Assembly (NCBI GenBank): GCA_039586035.1 | Contig: JBDHLD010000035.1 | Coordinates: forward strand, 1-64,000 | DNA: 64,000 nt | Source of the DNA: JBDHHQ01 sp039586035 | Lineage (GTDB): Bacteria > Gemmatimonadota > Gemmatimonadetes > Longimicrobiales > Gaopeijiaceae | Direction of reading: 5' to 3' | Shown: positions 53,779 to 63,059 of the stretch, piece by piece | How positions within the stretch are numbered: position 1 is the stretch's first letter | Layout: each line of letters begins with the position of its first letter | The notes under the pieces: model-generated | Database searches by the model: none | The model's input: the letters and a program-made list of their open reading frames with translations, nothing else | What the model was told of the DNA's origin: nothing | Translations under genes and position numbers: made by a program

Positions 53779-55458
53779 TCAGGCCGCGTGGACCGGCCTT
53801 TCGGAGCGTTTGCCCGCGAGGCTCAGGCGAAACACGGAGCCCACTCCCTCTTCGCTCCGAACGGTGAGCTGGAATCCCATGAGCTGCGCCAGTGACCGGG
53901 AGATCGTGAGGCCGAGCCCCGTTCCCTCGAATCGACGGGCGGTGCTGTTGTCGCCCTGCTGGAAAGCGTCGAAGATGTCGTCCAGCCGATCCGATGGTAT
54001 CCCGGAGCCCGTGTCCTCGACCTCGAGCGCCAGCGGTGGGCCTCCGTCCGGGTTCGCCACCACTCGGACGGTGACCTCGCCTTCGTCCGTGAACTTCAGC
54101 GCGTTCGCGACCAGGTTGATCAGAATCTGCTTGAGGCGAGCGCGATCGGTGAGGAGAGGCTCACCGGCGGCGTCCAGCTCGGCACGGAGCAGGAGGCCCG
54201 CCGCGTCCGCCGAGGCCTCCAGCTCCTTGAGGGTCTCCGTCACGAGCTCGTTCACCGGCGTCGCCGATTCCTCCAACTCGAGCTTCCCTGCCTCGACCTT
54301 GGAAAGGTCCAGGATGTCATTGATCAGGCCGAGCAGGTGAAGGCCGTTCGCCAGAATGCGGTCGACGAAGGACATGAGCTTGGGATCGACGTCGCCTCCC
54401 TTCTTCTGCAGCACGCGGGCAAAGCCGATGACCGAGTTGAGCGGCGTACGGAGCTCGTGGCTCATCTTGGCCAGGAACTCGCTCTTGTTCTGGTTCGCCG
54501 CCTCGGCAGTCTCCTTTGACCGCTCCAGCTCGTCGTGGTAGCGGAGCAGCTCGTTCCGCGCCCATACCTGCTCAGTGATATCCTGCAGGATACCCAGGAC
54601 GCGGCCACGGTCCTCGCCGCCTTCCAGCCGGGTGACCGTCAGCCGTCCCCACATCACGTCGCCGTTCTCGCGCAGGTACCGCTTCTCAACCTGGTACCGA
54701 TCCATCTCGCGCTCGTGAAGGCGACGGAGCAACTGCCGATTCTCGGCAACGTCGTCAGGATGGGTGAAGGACTCCACGTGCTGGCCGACGATGGCGCGCT
54801 CACCGTAACCGAGGCTGTTCGCCGCGGCGGGGTTCACTTGGATGATCGCCCCGCTTGTGTCGGACAGGATCATGCCGACCCCGGCCCGGAGGAAGATCTG
54901 CCGGAAGACGCCATCGAAACGGGCGGACCCACCAGGCGCGGACGAAAGGCGCGACCAGCGGGCCAAATCCTCCGACCGAATGGCCCTCAACTCGGACTCT
55001 GCCAGTGAGGCCAACTCCTCCAAGCCATCGAGATCCGCGGCGCTCACCTTGCGATGGCGCCGGTCCATGACGAAGAGGGTCCCGGCCCAGGTGTCGTCCC
55101 CGGACCGCAAGGGGCAGCCAGCATAGAACCGGATCGGTGGCGTCGCTGATACGAACGGGTTGTCGCGGTAGAGAACTTCCTCGGCCGGCTCGTGGATGAC
55201 CCGAACGCCCTCGCCGCGCACGGTCTCCACGCACAGAGAGTCCTTCCAGGGCACGCCCCACAGGTCGAACCCGTGCATGGACACGAATCGCTGTCGGTCC
55301 GGGCCCACGAGGCTGATCCCAGCCATGGGTAGATCCAGGAGCCTGCACGCGAGCCTGGTGATCCGATCGAGACGCGCTTCACAATCGCTCAGATCCGGCG
55401 GCGGTTCCTGGTCGTGCCGCCATCGGCGTGGTGCCGGGCTGCTGGAATGGTCACTCAT
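53779..55458 (-). CDS. sensor histidine kinase with GAF and PAS inputs
   Basis: The 559-residue protein has no membrane segment. Domains are a GAF-like part (about 25-165; GISLVGPDRQRFVSMHGFDL, FYAGCPLRSGDDTWAGTLFV), a PAS/PAC (about 180-305; GVGMILSDTSGAIIQVNPAA, ENGDVMWGRLTVTRLEG), HisKA with phospho-acceptor His334 in EFLAKMSHELRTPLNSVIGF, and HATPase (NLVANALKFTDEGEVTVRVV, VEDTGSGIPSDRLDDIFDAF, RFEGTGLGLTISRSLAQLMG). All kinase boxes are intact. No response regulator is adjacent, so it is an orphan and its target is unknown. Confidence 0.93.
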   Translation of the reverse strand: MSDHSSSPAPRRWRHDQEPPPDLSDCEARLDRITRLACRLLDLPMAGISLVGPDRQRFVSMHGFDLWGVPWKDSLCVETVRGEGVRVIHEPAEEVLYRDNPFVSATPPIRFYAGCPLRSGDDTWAGTLFVMDRRHRKVSAADLDGLEELASLAESELRAIRSEDLARWSRLSSAPGGSARFDGVFRQIFLRAGVGMILSDTSGAIIQVNPAAANSLGYGERAIVGQHVESFTHPDDVAENRQLLRRLHEREMDRYQVEKRYLRENGDVMWGRLTVTRLEGGEDRGRVLGILQDITEQVWARNELLRYHDELERSKETAEAANQNKSEFLAKMSHELRTPLNSVIGFARVLQKKGGDVDPKLMSFVDRILANGLHLLGLINDILDLSKVEAGKLELEESATPVNELVTETLKELEASADAAGLLLRAELDAAGEPLLTDRARLKQILINLVANALKFTDEGEVTVRVVANPDGGPPLALEVEDTGSGIPSDRLDDIFDAFQQGDNSTARRFEGTGLGLTISRSLAQLMGFQLTVRSEEGVGSVFRLSLAGKRSERPVHAA

Positions 55459-55510
55459 GCACAGCGGGTGCTCGGGATAACGGGGTCCACTTCGATCAGG
55501 TTCGACGCTC

Positions 55511-55536
55511 TTCCGAGAAAGTTTACTTTCCTGGGA
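55511..55536. promoter_or_regulatory. inverted repeat upstream of the histidine kinase
   Basis: GAAAGT-TT-ACTTTC (55517-55530) is a perfect inverted repeat, flanked by TTCC and GGGA that can extend the pairing. It lies 53 bases upstream of the kinase start in the gap after the M20 gene. It could be an operator or a leader hairpin; evidence is only its symmetry. Confidence 0.3.
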
Positions 55537-55612
55537 AGAACGGAGAGCGGACCTCGGGAGCCTTCCCCGAAGCCCGCCCTCGGACCGCTGAGCACGCGTA
55601 TGATATTTTACA

Positions 55613-56914
55613 TCAGCTAGAACGTGCTAAACCCGCTTGTGCGAGGACGATGAGGAGGGCACGCTGCACGCCCACGTGGCCGTTGGTGTTCACGAATCCC
55701 TCATCCGGTGAATGGGCGGCGATTCCGTCACCTCCGCCTCCGATGGTGATGGCGGGCACCCCCAACGCGATCGGGATGTTGGAGTCCGTGGAGCCCACGC
55801 CCAGTCGAGGCGTCAGGCCCATGAGCTCGGTGGCGGCGCTGGCACGCAGCACGAACGGCTCGTCCGCGGGGATCGTGCCGGAGGGACGATCGCCGATCAG
55901 ATCGACGGACACGGTCAGTGGGGGGCCCTGGCGCCGCAGCCCGTTCTCCTCTTCCAGCGCACGCGACATGGCGGCCTGGAACAGGGAGTCGATGTGCTCG
56001 AGGCTCTCGCTGCTTTCGGAACGCATGTCCACCTCCATCCACGCCTCGAACGGGACCGAGTTGATGGACGTGCCTCCGCCGACACGGCCCACGTTGTAGC
56101 TGGTCCGGGGCCCGGACCGGGTGAACACGTCGGCGTCGTCCTGGAAGTACCTCACGGCGCGGCTCATGGCGTGGGCGGGGTTGGCCAGCCCGAACGCGCC
56201 CCAGGAATGGCCGCCCGGCCCCTGGAAAGTCACGCGATACCGGTGTGATCCCAGGCCACGGTGCGTAATCCGGGAGTCACTGGTCCCGTCCACCGATATG
56301 AAGGCGTCGATGCGGAACAGGATGTCGGCCTCCGTGCGTACCCCTGCGGCGTTCATGGCCCTGAGCACGGCGAGGACCGCCGCGAGGCCGCGCGTGTCGT
56401 CGCCGATCCCGGGCGCGTACAGGGTGTCTTCCGCCGTGCGCACACGGGTATCGGTCCCGTCCGGGAAGACCGTGTCCAGGTGCGCCGAGATGGCCACGAC
56501 CCGGTCTCCCGCGGTGCCGCGCCGGCGCGAGATCACGTTGCCTTCCGCATCTATGTAGGCGGTGTCCACACCCAACTCGAGCAACATGGCCATGAACGCC
56601 CGGGCTCGTTCCTGCTCCATGAATGGCGGGGCCGGAATCTCCGTCAGCGTGATCAGGTCTGCCATGGTCTGGTCGTCGTGCTCCTCGACGTGTAGGAGGG
56701 CGGCCTGAACCGCCGGATCCTGGAAGACCCCCAGCACCTCGTCGGCGACGGGATTGGCCTGGCCGGCCAGGGGCGGGACCGCCGCGAGAGTCCATGCCGC
56801 GGCAGCGAACAAGGTCCACCTCGATTGTCTGCCTCCGAACGGGGCAGGGAACGCGGTCCACCCGTGCCTTGTCCAAGCGGCCATCGGCTGGGAAGCGGAA
56901 GGGGATACGAACAT
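55613..56914 (-). CDS. M20-family peptidase lacking the catalytic Glu segment
   Basis: The 433-residue protein has an exported N-terminus (signal near residues 35-52, ending PPLAGQ) and M20 structure: VVAISAHLDTVFPDGTDTRV, LYAPGIGDDTRGLAAVLAVL, RYRVTFQGPGGHSWGAFGLA, and the late GGDGIAAHSPDEGF. In the family the strand before DAFISVDG is followed by a block of about 25 residues containing GEEGxGDLxG with the catalytic base and a metal ligand. Here EADILFRI joins directly to DAFISVDGTSDSRI with no frame change. The enzyme is therefore probably inactive unless another residue substitutes. GGAG lies before the ATG at 56914; a longer frame exists upstream. Confidence 0.82.
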   Translation of the reverse strand: MFVSPSASQPMAAWTRHGWTAFPAPFGGRQSRWTLFAAAAWTLAAVPPLAGQANPVADEVLGVFQDPAVQAALLHVEEHDDQTMADLITLTEIPAPPFMEQERARAFMAMLLELGVDTAYIDAEGNVISRRRGTAGDRVVAISAHLDTVFPDGTDTRVRTAEDTLYAPGIGDDTRGLAAVLAVLRAMNAAGVRTEADILFRIDAFISVDGTSDSRITHRGLGSHRYRVTFQGPGGHSWGAFGLANPAHAMSRAVRYFQDDADVFTRSGPRTSYNVGRVGGGTSINSVPFEAWMEVDMRSESSESLEHIDSLFQAAMSRALEEENGLRRQGPPLTVSVDLIGDRPSGTIPADEPFVLRASAATELMGLTPRLGVGSTDSNIPIALGVPAITIGGGGDGIAAHSPDEGFVNTNGHVGVQRALLIVLAQAGLARSS

Positions 56915-57099
56915 GACGACTCCAAGGCAACCTGTGAGGCGTTTCTGCGACGGCAGCGAAGCTACCCGAACGGCATGGATCGGATCGTCCGTCAGCAGGG
57001 TATCACGCTCGCGTCGCCGGGACAATGAGCCTCGGACCGCCTCCGAACGCTTGATTTTCCCAACACGACTGCGAAGTTTTCAGGGCTGTTCTCGTGAAG

Positions 57100-57146
57100 C
57101 CCGGAGGGGGCCGCTTCGGCGGCTCCGACCCTCCGGGCGCCTTTTT
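57100..57146 (+). terminator. leader terminator upstream of mlaE
   Basis: CCCGGAGGG (57100-57108) pairs with CCCTCCGGG (57129-57137), with an inner GCCGC/GCGGC stem, and TTTTT follows at 57142-57146. The mlaE SD (GGGAGAG) begins on the next base. No rightward gene lies upstream, so it may be an attenuator of the mla operon. Confidence 0.65.
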
Positions 57147-57162
57147 GGGAGAGTAGATCACC

Positions 57163-57975
57163 GTGAACTACGATGGGGCATCGGTTCCCCGAACGCCGAT
57201 CCCGATCAGGTGGCTTGCGGCACTCGGGCGCACCTCTGAGACCGTTGCGGAGCACGCGGGACAGATGGGTGCCCTGGTGTGGGCCTCGATCGTGGCCACG
57301 GTACGGCTCCGCGTCCCGTTCCGGGACATCGTCAGACAGATCTACATCATCGGTGTCGGGAGCATTCCCATCGTCCTGGTGACGGCCACGCTCGCCGGCA
57401 TCGTGACCACACAGCAGGGCGGGTACCAGTTCACCGGGTCGATCCCGCTGTACGTGCTCGGCAGCGTCGTGGCGTCGTCCGTGATCCTGGAGCTGGGGCC
57501 GGTCCTCACCGCCATCGTGCTGGTGGGGCGAGTGGGGGCGCGCATTACCGCGGAGCTGGGCACCATGAAGGTGTCGGAGCAGATCGACGCGCTTCACTCC
57601 CTCGGGCGCGATCCGGTTGCCATGCTCGTGGCGCCGCGCATCATCGCGGGCGTCATCGCGACTCCACTGCTGGTCGGGATCGCGGACATCACCGGATTGG
57701 TCTCCGGCATGATCTCGGCGAACATCGCTCTAGGGCTGGGCCGCGAATCGTTCCTGTACGGGGCGCGCCTGTTCTGGCACGACTGGGACCTCTTCTATTC
57801 GTTCTCCAAGGCGGTCGTCTTCGGCGCGGCCATCCCCATCATCTCCACACACATGGGGCTGCGGACCGGCGGCGGAGCGGCCGGTGTCGGACGCACGACG
57901 ACCGCTTCCGTGATGTTCATGACCCTGACGATCCTGATCCTCGACGCCCTCTTCCCGCCGTTGATGCTCCAATGA
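57163..57975 (+). CDS. mlaE: MlaE-type ABC permease (phospholipid transport)
   Basis: The 270-residue permease has the MlaE fold of about five helices and its landmarks: RQIYIIGVGSIPIVLVTATL, ASSVILELGPVLTAIVLVGR, VGARITAELGTMKVSEQIDA, LHSLGRDPVAMLVAPR, and FSFSKAVVFG-type coupling segment with GGGAAGVGRTTTASVMFMTL. It works with MlaF and MlaD to move phospholipids between inner and outer membranes. The GTG start at 57163 follows GGGAGAG by nine bases. First gene of mlaE-mlaF-mlaD; mlaB and mlaC are not adjacent. Confidence 0.93.
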   Translation: MNYDGASVPRTPIPIRWLAALGRTSETVAEHAGQMGALVWASIVATVRLRVPFRDIVRQIYIIGVGSIPIVLVTATLAGIVTTQQGGYQFTGSIPLYVLGSVVASSVILELGPVLTAIVLVGRVGARITAELGTMKVSEQIDALHSLGRDPVAMLVAPRIIAGVIATPLLVGIADITGLVSGMISANIALGLGRESFLYGARLFWHDWDLFYSFSKAVVFGAAIPIISTHMGLRTGGGAAGVGRTTTASVMFMTLTILILDALFPPLMLQ

Positions 57976-58030
57976 CCGGCGCACGGAGGGTGACGGTGCT
58001 CGCTTCGCCGGGGCGGTGGAGGCAGAGCCG

Positions 58031-58798
58031 ATGATCGAGTACCGAAACGTCCACAAGGCGTTCGACGTGCCCGTGCTCTCCGGCGTGGATCTCACGGTCG
58101 AGACGGGCGAGATGTTCGCCCTGTTCGGCCCCTCTGGGACAGGCAAGAGCGTCCTGCTGAAGACGACCATCGACTTGATCTGCCCGGACAAGGGCGACGT
58201 GCGCGTTGACGGCGAGTCCGTGTACTACTCGGGCAGGGGCACCCTGGAACGGGTCCGCCGCAAGGTCGGATACGTGTTTCAGTACGCAGCCCTCTTCGAC
58301 TCGCTCAGCGTCCGCGAGAATGTCCTCATGGGCCTTCCCGAAGACGAGCTCCGCCGCCTGAGCGCGAAGGAACAGTCAGCGCGCGTGTGGAAGACGCTGG
58401 AGCAGGTGAACCTCGATCCCAGGGTGGTGATGGGGAAGCTCCCTGCCGAGCTCTCCGGTGGGATGAAGAAACGGGTGGGAATCGCGCGGGCGATCGTGGG
58501 TGAGCCCGAGATCCTGCTCTGGGACGAGCCCACGACCGGCCTGGATCCGATGAACACGGCGGCCGTCGAGCGGCTGATCGCCCAGCTTGACGAAGAGCTG
58601 GAGGTCACTTCCCTGATCGTTACGCATGATATCGAGGGCGGGCTCCTCATGTGTGATCGCGTCGCGCTGCTGGAAGGCGGGCGCCTACGTTTCCTGGGCA
58701 CCCCTGACGAATTCCGTATCTCGGAGGACCCCGTGGTCCGCGCATTCGCAGACCGAAGCGCGGCCGAGGCGGCCCTCGACGTACTCGAGGTTTCATGA
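58031..58798 (+). CDS. mlaF: MlaF-type ABC ATPase (phospholipid transport)
   Basis: The 255-residue ATPase has Walker A (FGPSGTGKSVLLKT), Q-loop (VGYVFQYAALFDSLSVRENV), signature (LSGGMKKRVGIARAI), Walker B (ILLWDEPTTGLDP) and H-loop (SLIVTHDIEGG). The GMKKR signature and FDSLSVxENV are characteristic of MlaF/Ttg2A. ATG 58031 has GGAGG nine bases upstream; a GTG at 58016 is in frame but would put the SD inside the gene. Its stop overlaps mlaD by four bases (ATGA). Confidence 0.94.
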   Translation: MIEYRNVHKAFDVPVLSGVDLTVETGEMFALFGPSGTGKSVLLKTTIDLICPDKGDVRVDGESVYYSGRGTLERVRRKVGYVFQYAALFDSLSVRENVLMGLPEDELRRLSAKEQSARVWKTLEQVNLDPRVVMGKLPAELSGGMKKRVGIARAIVGEPEILLWDEPTTGLDPMNTAAVERLIAQLDEELEVTSLIVTHDIEGGLLMCDRVALLEGGRLRFLGTPDEFRISEDPVVRAFADRSAAEAALDVLEVS

Positions 58799-59766
58799 GC
58801 CAAGACGACACTCCCCGGACGAGAGGCCGCAGAGACGGCCCCAGTGAACAGGACCTCCGCAACGCGTCGCCAGCGGCCGCGGGCAACCGATATGCGCGCG
58901 TCGGAGTCTTCGTGCTGGTCGGATTCTTCTCGTTCGTTGCGGCGCTCTTTCTCCTCACCGACCCGTCCACGTTTCGGGGCCGCTACTTCCTGACCACGAC
59001 CGTCGACGACGCCGGCGGGCTGAGAAAGGGCGATCCCGTGCAGATGCGGGGCGTGAACATCGGGCGGACGCACGACTTCGAGCTGCTCGGCGACCAGGTG
59101 CGGGTCACCCTGGAGGTCGAGGGCCAGTGGCGCGTTCCTGTGGACTCCCGCGGCCGGCTGATCGAGCTTGGGGTCCTCGGCGGCAAGATCGTCGAGGTCC
59201 TCCCCGGCAGCTCTTCCGAATACCTCGAGTCGGGAGAGAACATCCCGGGGGTGGAGTACATGGGGCTGCTCGGTACCGCCGAGGTCCTGGGCGAGAGAGC
59301 AGACGTCATCATGGGCCGGGTGGAGGATATGCTCTCGGAGCCTACCATCGAGGCCGTGCAGGCCAGCGCGCAGGATCTCCGGGAGCTCCTGAAGGAGCTG
59401 AGCGCACTGGCCCAGGATCAGAGCCGTCAGGTCGCCGACCTCACCGCCAGCCTGAACCGTACCGCGCAGAGCCTGGAGGAGACCAGCGCCGCCGGACCCG
59501 ATCTGGCCAGCGCCGCGACGAGCGCTGCAACCCGGGCCGACTCCACGTTGGCGCAGCTCAATCGCACGAGCGTGCGCCTGGACGGGGTCGCGAACAGCCT
59601 CGGGTCGATCCTGGAGCGCATCGATCGCGGAGAAGGGACGCTGGGTCAGCTCGCTACCAACGACAGCCTCTACCACACGCTGACTGCGGCCGTGGAAAGC
59701 GTGCAGCTTCTGGCCACGGACCTTCGGGAGCACCCAGAGCGCTACGTGAAGGTCTCCGTGTTCTGA
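58795..59766 (+). CDS. mlaD: MlaD-type MCE-domain lipid-transport protein
   Basis: The 323-residue protein has one membrane helix (about 35-54), then an MCE domain (about 60-140; LTTTVDDAGGLRKGDPVQMR, GVNIGRTHDFELLGDQVRVT, IELGVLGGKIVEVLPGSSSE) and a long helical tail with heptad-like pattern (about 165-315). The tail is much longer than in E. coli MlaD and may form a coiled bundle reaching towards the outer membrane, as in other MCE proteins. It is translationally coupled to mlaF. A strong hairpin lies 60 bases after its stop. Confidence 0.92.
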   Translation: MSQDDTPRTRGRRDGPSEQDLRNASPAAAGNRYARVGVFVLVGFFSFVAALFLLTDPSTFRGRYFLTTTVDDAGGLRKGDPVQMRGVNIGRTHDFELLGDQVRVTLEVEGQWRVPVDSRGRLIELGVLGGKIVEVLPGSSSEYLESGENIPGVEYMGLLGTAEVLGERADVIMGRVEDMLSEPTIEAVQASAQDLRELLKELSALAQDQSRQVADLTASLNRTAQSLEETSAAGPDLASAATSAATRADSTLAQLNRTSVRLDGVANSLGSILERIDRGEGTLGQLATNDSLYHTLTAAVESVQLLATDLREHPERYVKVSVF

Positions 59767-59826
59767 GCGGAACGGACAATGGCGCTGCCCGGGGTGGATC
59801 CGGGCGTCGTGAGCGCCTAGCAGCAA

Positions 59827-59857
59827 GACGGCCCGGCTCTCGAGGAGCCGGGCCGTC
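59827..59857. terminator. terminator between mlaD and the Omp85-like gene
   Basis: GACGGCCCGGCTC (59827-59839) pairs perfectly with GAGCCGGGCCGTC (59845-59857) around a five-base loop; GCTTTGTCC follows. It lies between converging genes and can serve both, with weak T-tails on either side. Confidence 0.7.
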
Positions 59858-59945
59858 GCTTTGTCCATCCCTACTCAGGTCTGCGCGGTTGCGCGGACCC
59901 TGGGCCGCCGCCGGGTCGCTCGAACCGCCCGCAGCCGCCGCGTTC

Positions 59946-62900
59946 CTACCAGCCGGGTGCGATGTTGAAGCCCCAGTGCCAGCCCTTCTGTGGGCGCTGC
60001 CATGGGTACGCGTAGTAGGCTTCGAAGATCATGAAGCCCAGGATGTTCATCCGGGCCGAGATCCCCGAGGCGAACACCGGTTGGGGCGTTACGCCATCCA
60101 CCACGGACGAGAACGTGAACCGGGGGGTGCAGCTCGCACTCTCCAGACCCTCGCACCGCGTACCGTCCCAGGCCACACCGGCGTCGGTAAAGAACACCAG
60201 CTCGGTGGGCAGATAGGGGAGGTTGAAGAGGCCGAACTGCTCCGTGCCGAATACCGGAAGTCGCAGCTCCATGTTGGCGACCCCGAAGCGGTGACCGAAC
60301 AGGTTCTCCCAGACCGGGCAACCGACGACGCCAACGGTGTTGTCGCTGTTGAGGCCCGTGGTCTGGCACTCGCGGGCTTCGAAGCTCTCGTTGGCGTAGC
60401 CACGGATGAGCGTCTCGTACCCGATGAAAAACGGCTGGATGAGGTTGGTCTGCTCGATCTCCGAGCCGTAGCGACCGATGTGGAGGCCCCGGATGGCGAA
60501 GGTGAGGTTGCGGGCCGGATTGAAGTACTTCCGCCAATCGAGCGTGAGCGTCCAGTAGTTGATGGTACCCACCGTGGCCCCCACCTCGAAGCGGGACCGG
60601 CCGCCCCGGATCGGAGAGGTGAAGCCGAAGAAGGAGTTGTCTCCTACCAAAGCCACGGACGTGGACGCGAGGTTCAGCGGATCGGGCGAGGGCAGGCTCT
60701 CCTTCTGCCGGTCCAGCACCTGTCCGAACGGATCGGTGATGAACGTCTCCTGCTCGTAGTCGTAGCTGTAGCGCGTGAATCCGCCGTTGATCTCGAACCG
60801 GCGCGTCTGCGTGAACGGGTAGGCCAACAAGCCGCCCACCTGGTCGATGAACAGCCGCTGCCGCAGCAGGATCACGTCCTGGGTCCCGTTCGGATTGAAG
60901 CGAACCGCGCTCCTCGTGAAGTTGAGCGGCGTCCTTCCTCCGGACACACCCCAGTTCCAGCGGCGCTTCATGTTCTGGTAAAAGACCTGACCGCCGATGT
61001 CCTTGAGCGTTCCGTTCGCCTGGACGGCCACGCCGAGGATCCGGTCACCGAGCATGTCGCTGAAGTATGCCGCAGCACCGCCGCCGATGTAGGTGCCGAA
61101 TCGGTCCGCTGCGACGCCGAACGACGGCTGGCCCACGTAGTCCAGCGCAAGCCCCGACGAGTATTCCTCGATCTGGGACATGGCCGCAGCGGTCTGAAGG
61201 CCCGTTGACCAGTCTTCGAGATACCGGGCCACCCTGCTGGCGAACTCGGGCTCCGCCGGGGGAAGCAGACGGCCCACGGACTCGGTGGCCGAGGCCACGC
61301 GAGATACGCGCTCCGGGGACCCGGAGGTCACGTCCAGCGTGTAGATGTGGAACTGGAACTCGTCGAAGACCGAGAACGCCATGGTCCCGGCCTCGTTGGC
61401 CACGCTCATGGCCGGCGCCATCCCGGTGATGCCGCTCACGCCGGTAGCGATGCGCGTGATGCGGTGCACCTCGTCGGTCGCCAACGTGAGGCGGTAGACG
61501 TCGCTGAACCCGTCGACGTCGGAGATGAAGTAGAGGCTTTCGCCGTCCGGCGCGAACTGGGGGTTCATGTGCTTGACGTCGCCGAACAGCTCGAGGAGCT
61601 CGATGTTCCCCGAGGCCACGTCCATGATGGCCAGCTGCGGTTGGCTGTAGGTCAAGCGATCGAAGTCGGTTTCGGCACCCCGATCCGTCGAGAAGACGAT
61701 CTTGGTGCCGTCCGGTGACCAGTCGGGCTGAAAGTCGCCGTGGCGGTCATAGGTGAGCTGACGCGTGACACCGACCTCCAGGTCGTAGACGTAGATGTCC
61801 GTCATCCCGCCCTGGGTCCCGGAGAACGCTATGAATTGGCCGTCGGGAGACCACGCGGGGTTCGTGATGGCCCCGACTTCTTCCACGTAGAGGCGGTCGA
61901 GCACGTCGCCCGAGTCCGTGTCCACGATCACCATCGCGTTGTCCCCGTCAGCGAACACCACGAACGCCAGCCTGGAGCCGTCGGGAGACCACGACCCCGA
62001 CGAGTCGATGAAGCGAAGGGCGTCGAAGTGGGGATCCGAGCTGGCGCTCGAGACCTTCTTCACCACCTCGCCGGTCCGGGCGTCAGCGATGAAGAGATCG
62101 AACGAGAACAGGTCTTTTTCCGAGATGAACGCCACGTAGCGTCCGTCCGGGCTCAACGAGGGCGCCACGTTCTGCCGACCTGCACCCGTCGCGGGCGAGA
62201 GCAGCATGGTGCCGATCTCGCCGGGCACGGTCCGACCCTCGATGAGGGGCAGGTAGGCCGACTCGACGGACCGCCGCCAGCGAGCCGACAGGGAGTCGGA
62301 GGTCGTGCCGAGGACCTGGTTCAGCGACGGCTCCCAACCGACGCGCAGCGCGCTCCGGAAGAGCTGCACCACGGCGTCGTCGCCGTAGGTGCCGCCGATG
62401 TAAGCCCACAGCGCCTGCCCGAAGCGGTACGGAAAGAACCTCGACTCCCGAGTCATCTGTTGGATGGTCGGGAAGTCGTCCCTGCGGACGGCGTCGCGGA
62501 GCCACATGGCCGTAAGGGCGTCCTCGCGGCCCACGGACAGGTACTCCGCCATCCCTTCGATCGACCACAGCGGCAGCCGGAACAGGCCCGGGAGACCCCC
62601 ACCGGCACGGGACTGGGCGATGTTGTATTGGAAGGCGTGGACCAGCTCGTGGCCGAGCACGTGGTCAGTGGCCGCGTACGACTCGCCCAGGGGCATGATC
62701 ACACGGTTCTTCAGCGATTCGGTGACACCTCCGGTGCCCTCGCTGATGAATCCGCTCAGGGTGTTGGTCTGCTGGAAGTCCGGGTGGTCGGCGTAGAAGA
62801 TGACGGGCTTGGAGGCCTCGAACTCGTGCTGAAACGTGCGGGCCAGCCGCTCGTACCACCGCTCTCCCATGCGGGCGGCGTCGATGACCGCGTCGTACTC

Positions 62901-63059
62901 TTCGGGATAGAAGTGGATGTCGAAGTGACTCGTCTTCAGGATGCTGAAGTCGAAGCTCTCGTACTGGACCTTGTTCCTCCCGAAGTACTGCGCCGAGACA
63001 GGCGTGGCGATCACCGCCAGGAGGGAGAGAAGCAGGGCCGACCGCAGGATGGCACTCAT
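59946..63059 (-). CDS. peptidase-MA / TolB-propeller / Omp85-like barrel fusion
   Basis: The 1037-residue protein has a signal peptide (MSAILRSALLLSLLAVIATP-VSAQ) and three parts. Residues about 30-290 are a metallopeptidase of the MA type with HELVH at 137-141 (DHVLGHELVHAFQYN) and a downstream Glu in WSIEGMAEYLS. Residues about 300-600 are a TolB/PD40 propeller (APSLSPDGRYVAFISEKDLF, NPAWSPDGQFIAFSGTQGGM, QPDWSPDGTKIVFSTDRGAE). Residues about 650-1037 form a beta-barrel resembling the Omp85/surface-antigen family (QPFFIGYETLIRGYANESFE, RFGVANMELRLPVFGTEQFG, VFFTDAGVAWDG, ending HWGFNIAPGW). The last aromatic residue fits outer-membrane insertion. Start 63059 is chosen for the signal; GTG 63104 and ATG 63092 are in frame. 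Confidence 0.85.
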   Translation of the reverse strand: MSAILRSALLLSLLAVIATPVSAQYFGRNKVQYESFDFSILKTSHFDIHFYPEEYDAVIDAARMGERWYERLARTFQHEFEASKPVIFYADHPDFQQTNTLSGFISEGTGGVTESLKNRVIMPLGESYAATDHVLGHELVHAFQYNIAQSRAGGGLPGLFRLPLWSIEGMAEYLSVGREDALTAMWLRDAVRRDDFPTIQQMTRESRFFPYRFGQALWAYIGGTYGDDAVVQLFRSALRVGWEPSLNQVLGTTSDSLSARWRRSVESAYLPLIEGRTVPGEIGTMLLSPATGAGRQNVAPSLSPDGRYVAFISEKDLFSFDLFIADARTGEVVKKVSSASSDPHFDALRFIDSSGSWSPDGSRLAFVVFADGDNAMVIVDTDSGDVLDRLYVEEVGAITNPAWSPDGQFIAFSGTQGGMTDIYVYDLEVGVTRQLTYDRHGDFQPDWSPDGTKIVFSTDRGAETDFDRLTYSQPQLAIMDVASGNIELLELFGDVKHMNPQFAPDGESLYFISDVDGFSDVYRLTLATDEVHRITRIATGVSGITGMAPAMSVANEAGTMAFSVFDEFQFHIYTLDVTSGSPERVSRVASATESVGRLLPPAEPEFASRVARYLEDWSTGLQTAAAMSQIEEYSSGLALDYVGQPSFGVAADRFGTYIGGGAAAYFSDMLGDRILGVAVQANGTLKDIGGQVFYQNMKRRWNWGVSGGRTPLNFTRSAVRFNPNGTQDVILLRQRLFIDQVGGLLAYPFTQTRRFEINGGFTRYSYDYEQETFITDPFGQVLDRQKESLPSPDPLNLASTSVALVGDNSFFGFTSPIRGGRSRFEVGATVGTINYWTLTLDWRKYFNPARNLTFAIRGLHIGRYGSEIEQTNLIQPFFIGYETLIRGYANESFEARECQTTGLNSDNTVGVVGCPVWENLFGHRFGVANMELRLPVFGTEQFGLFNLPYLPTELVFFTDAGVAWDGTRCEGLESASCTPRFTFSSVVDGVTPQPVFASGISARMNILGFMIFEAYYAYPWQRPQKGWHWGFNIAPGW

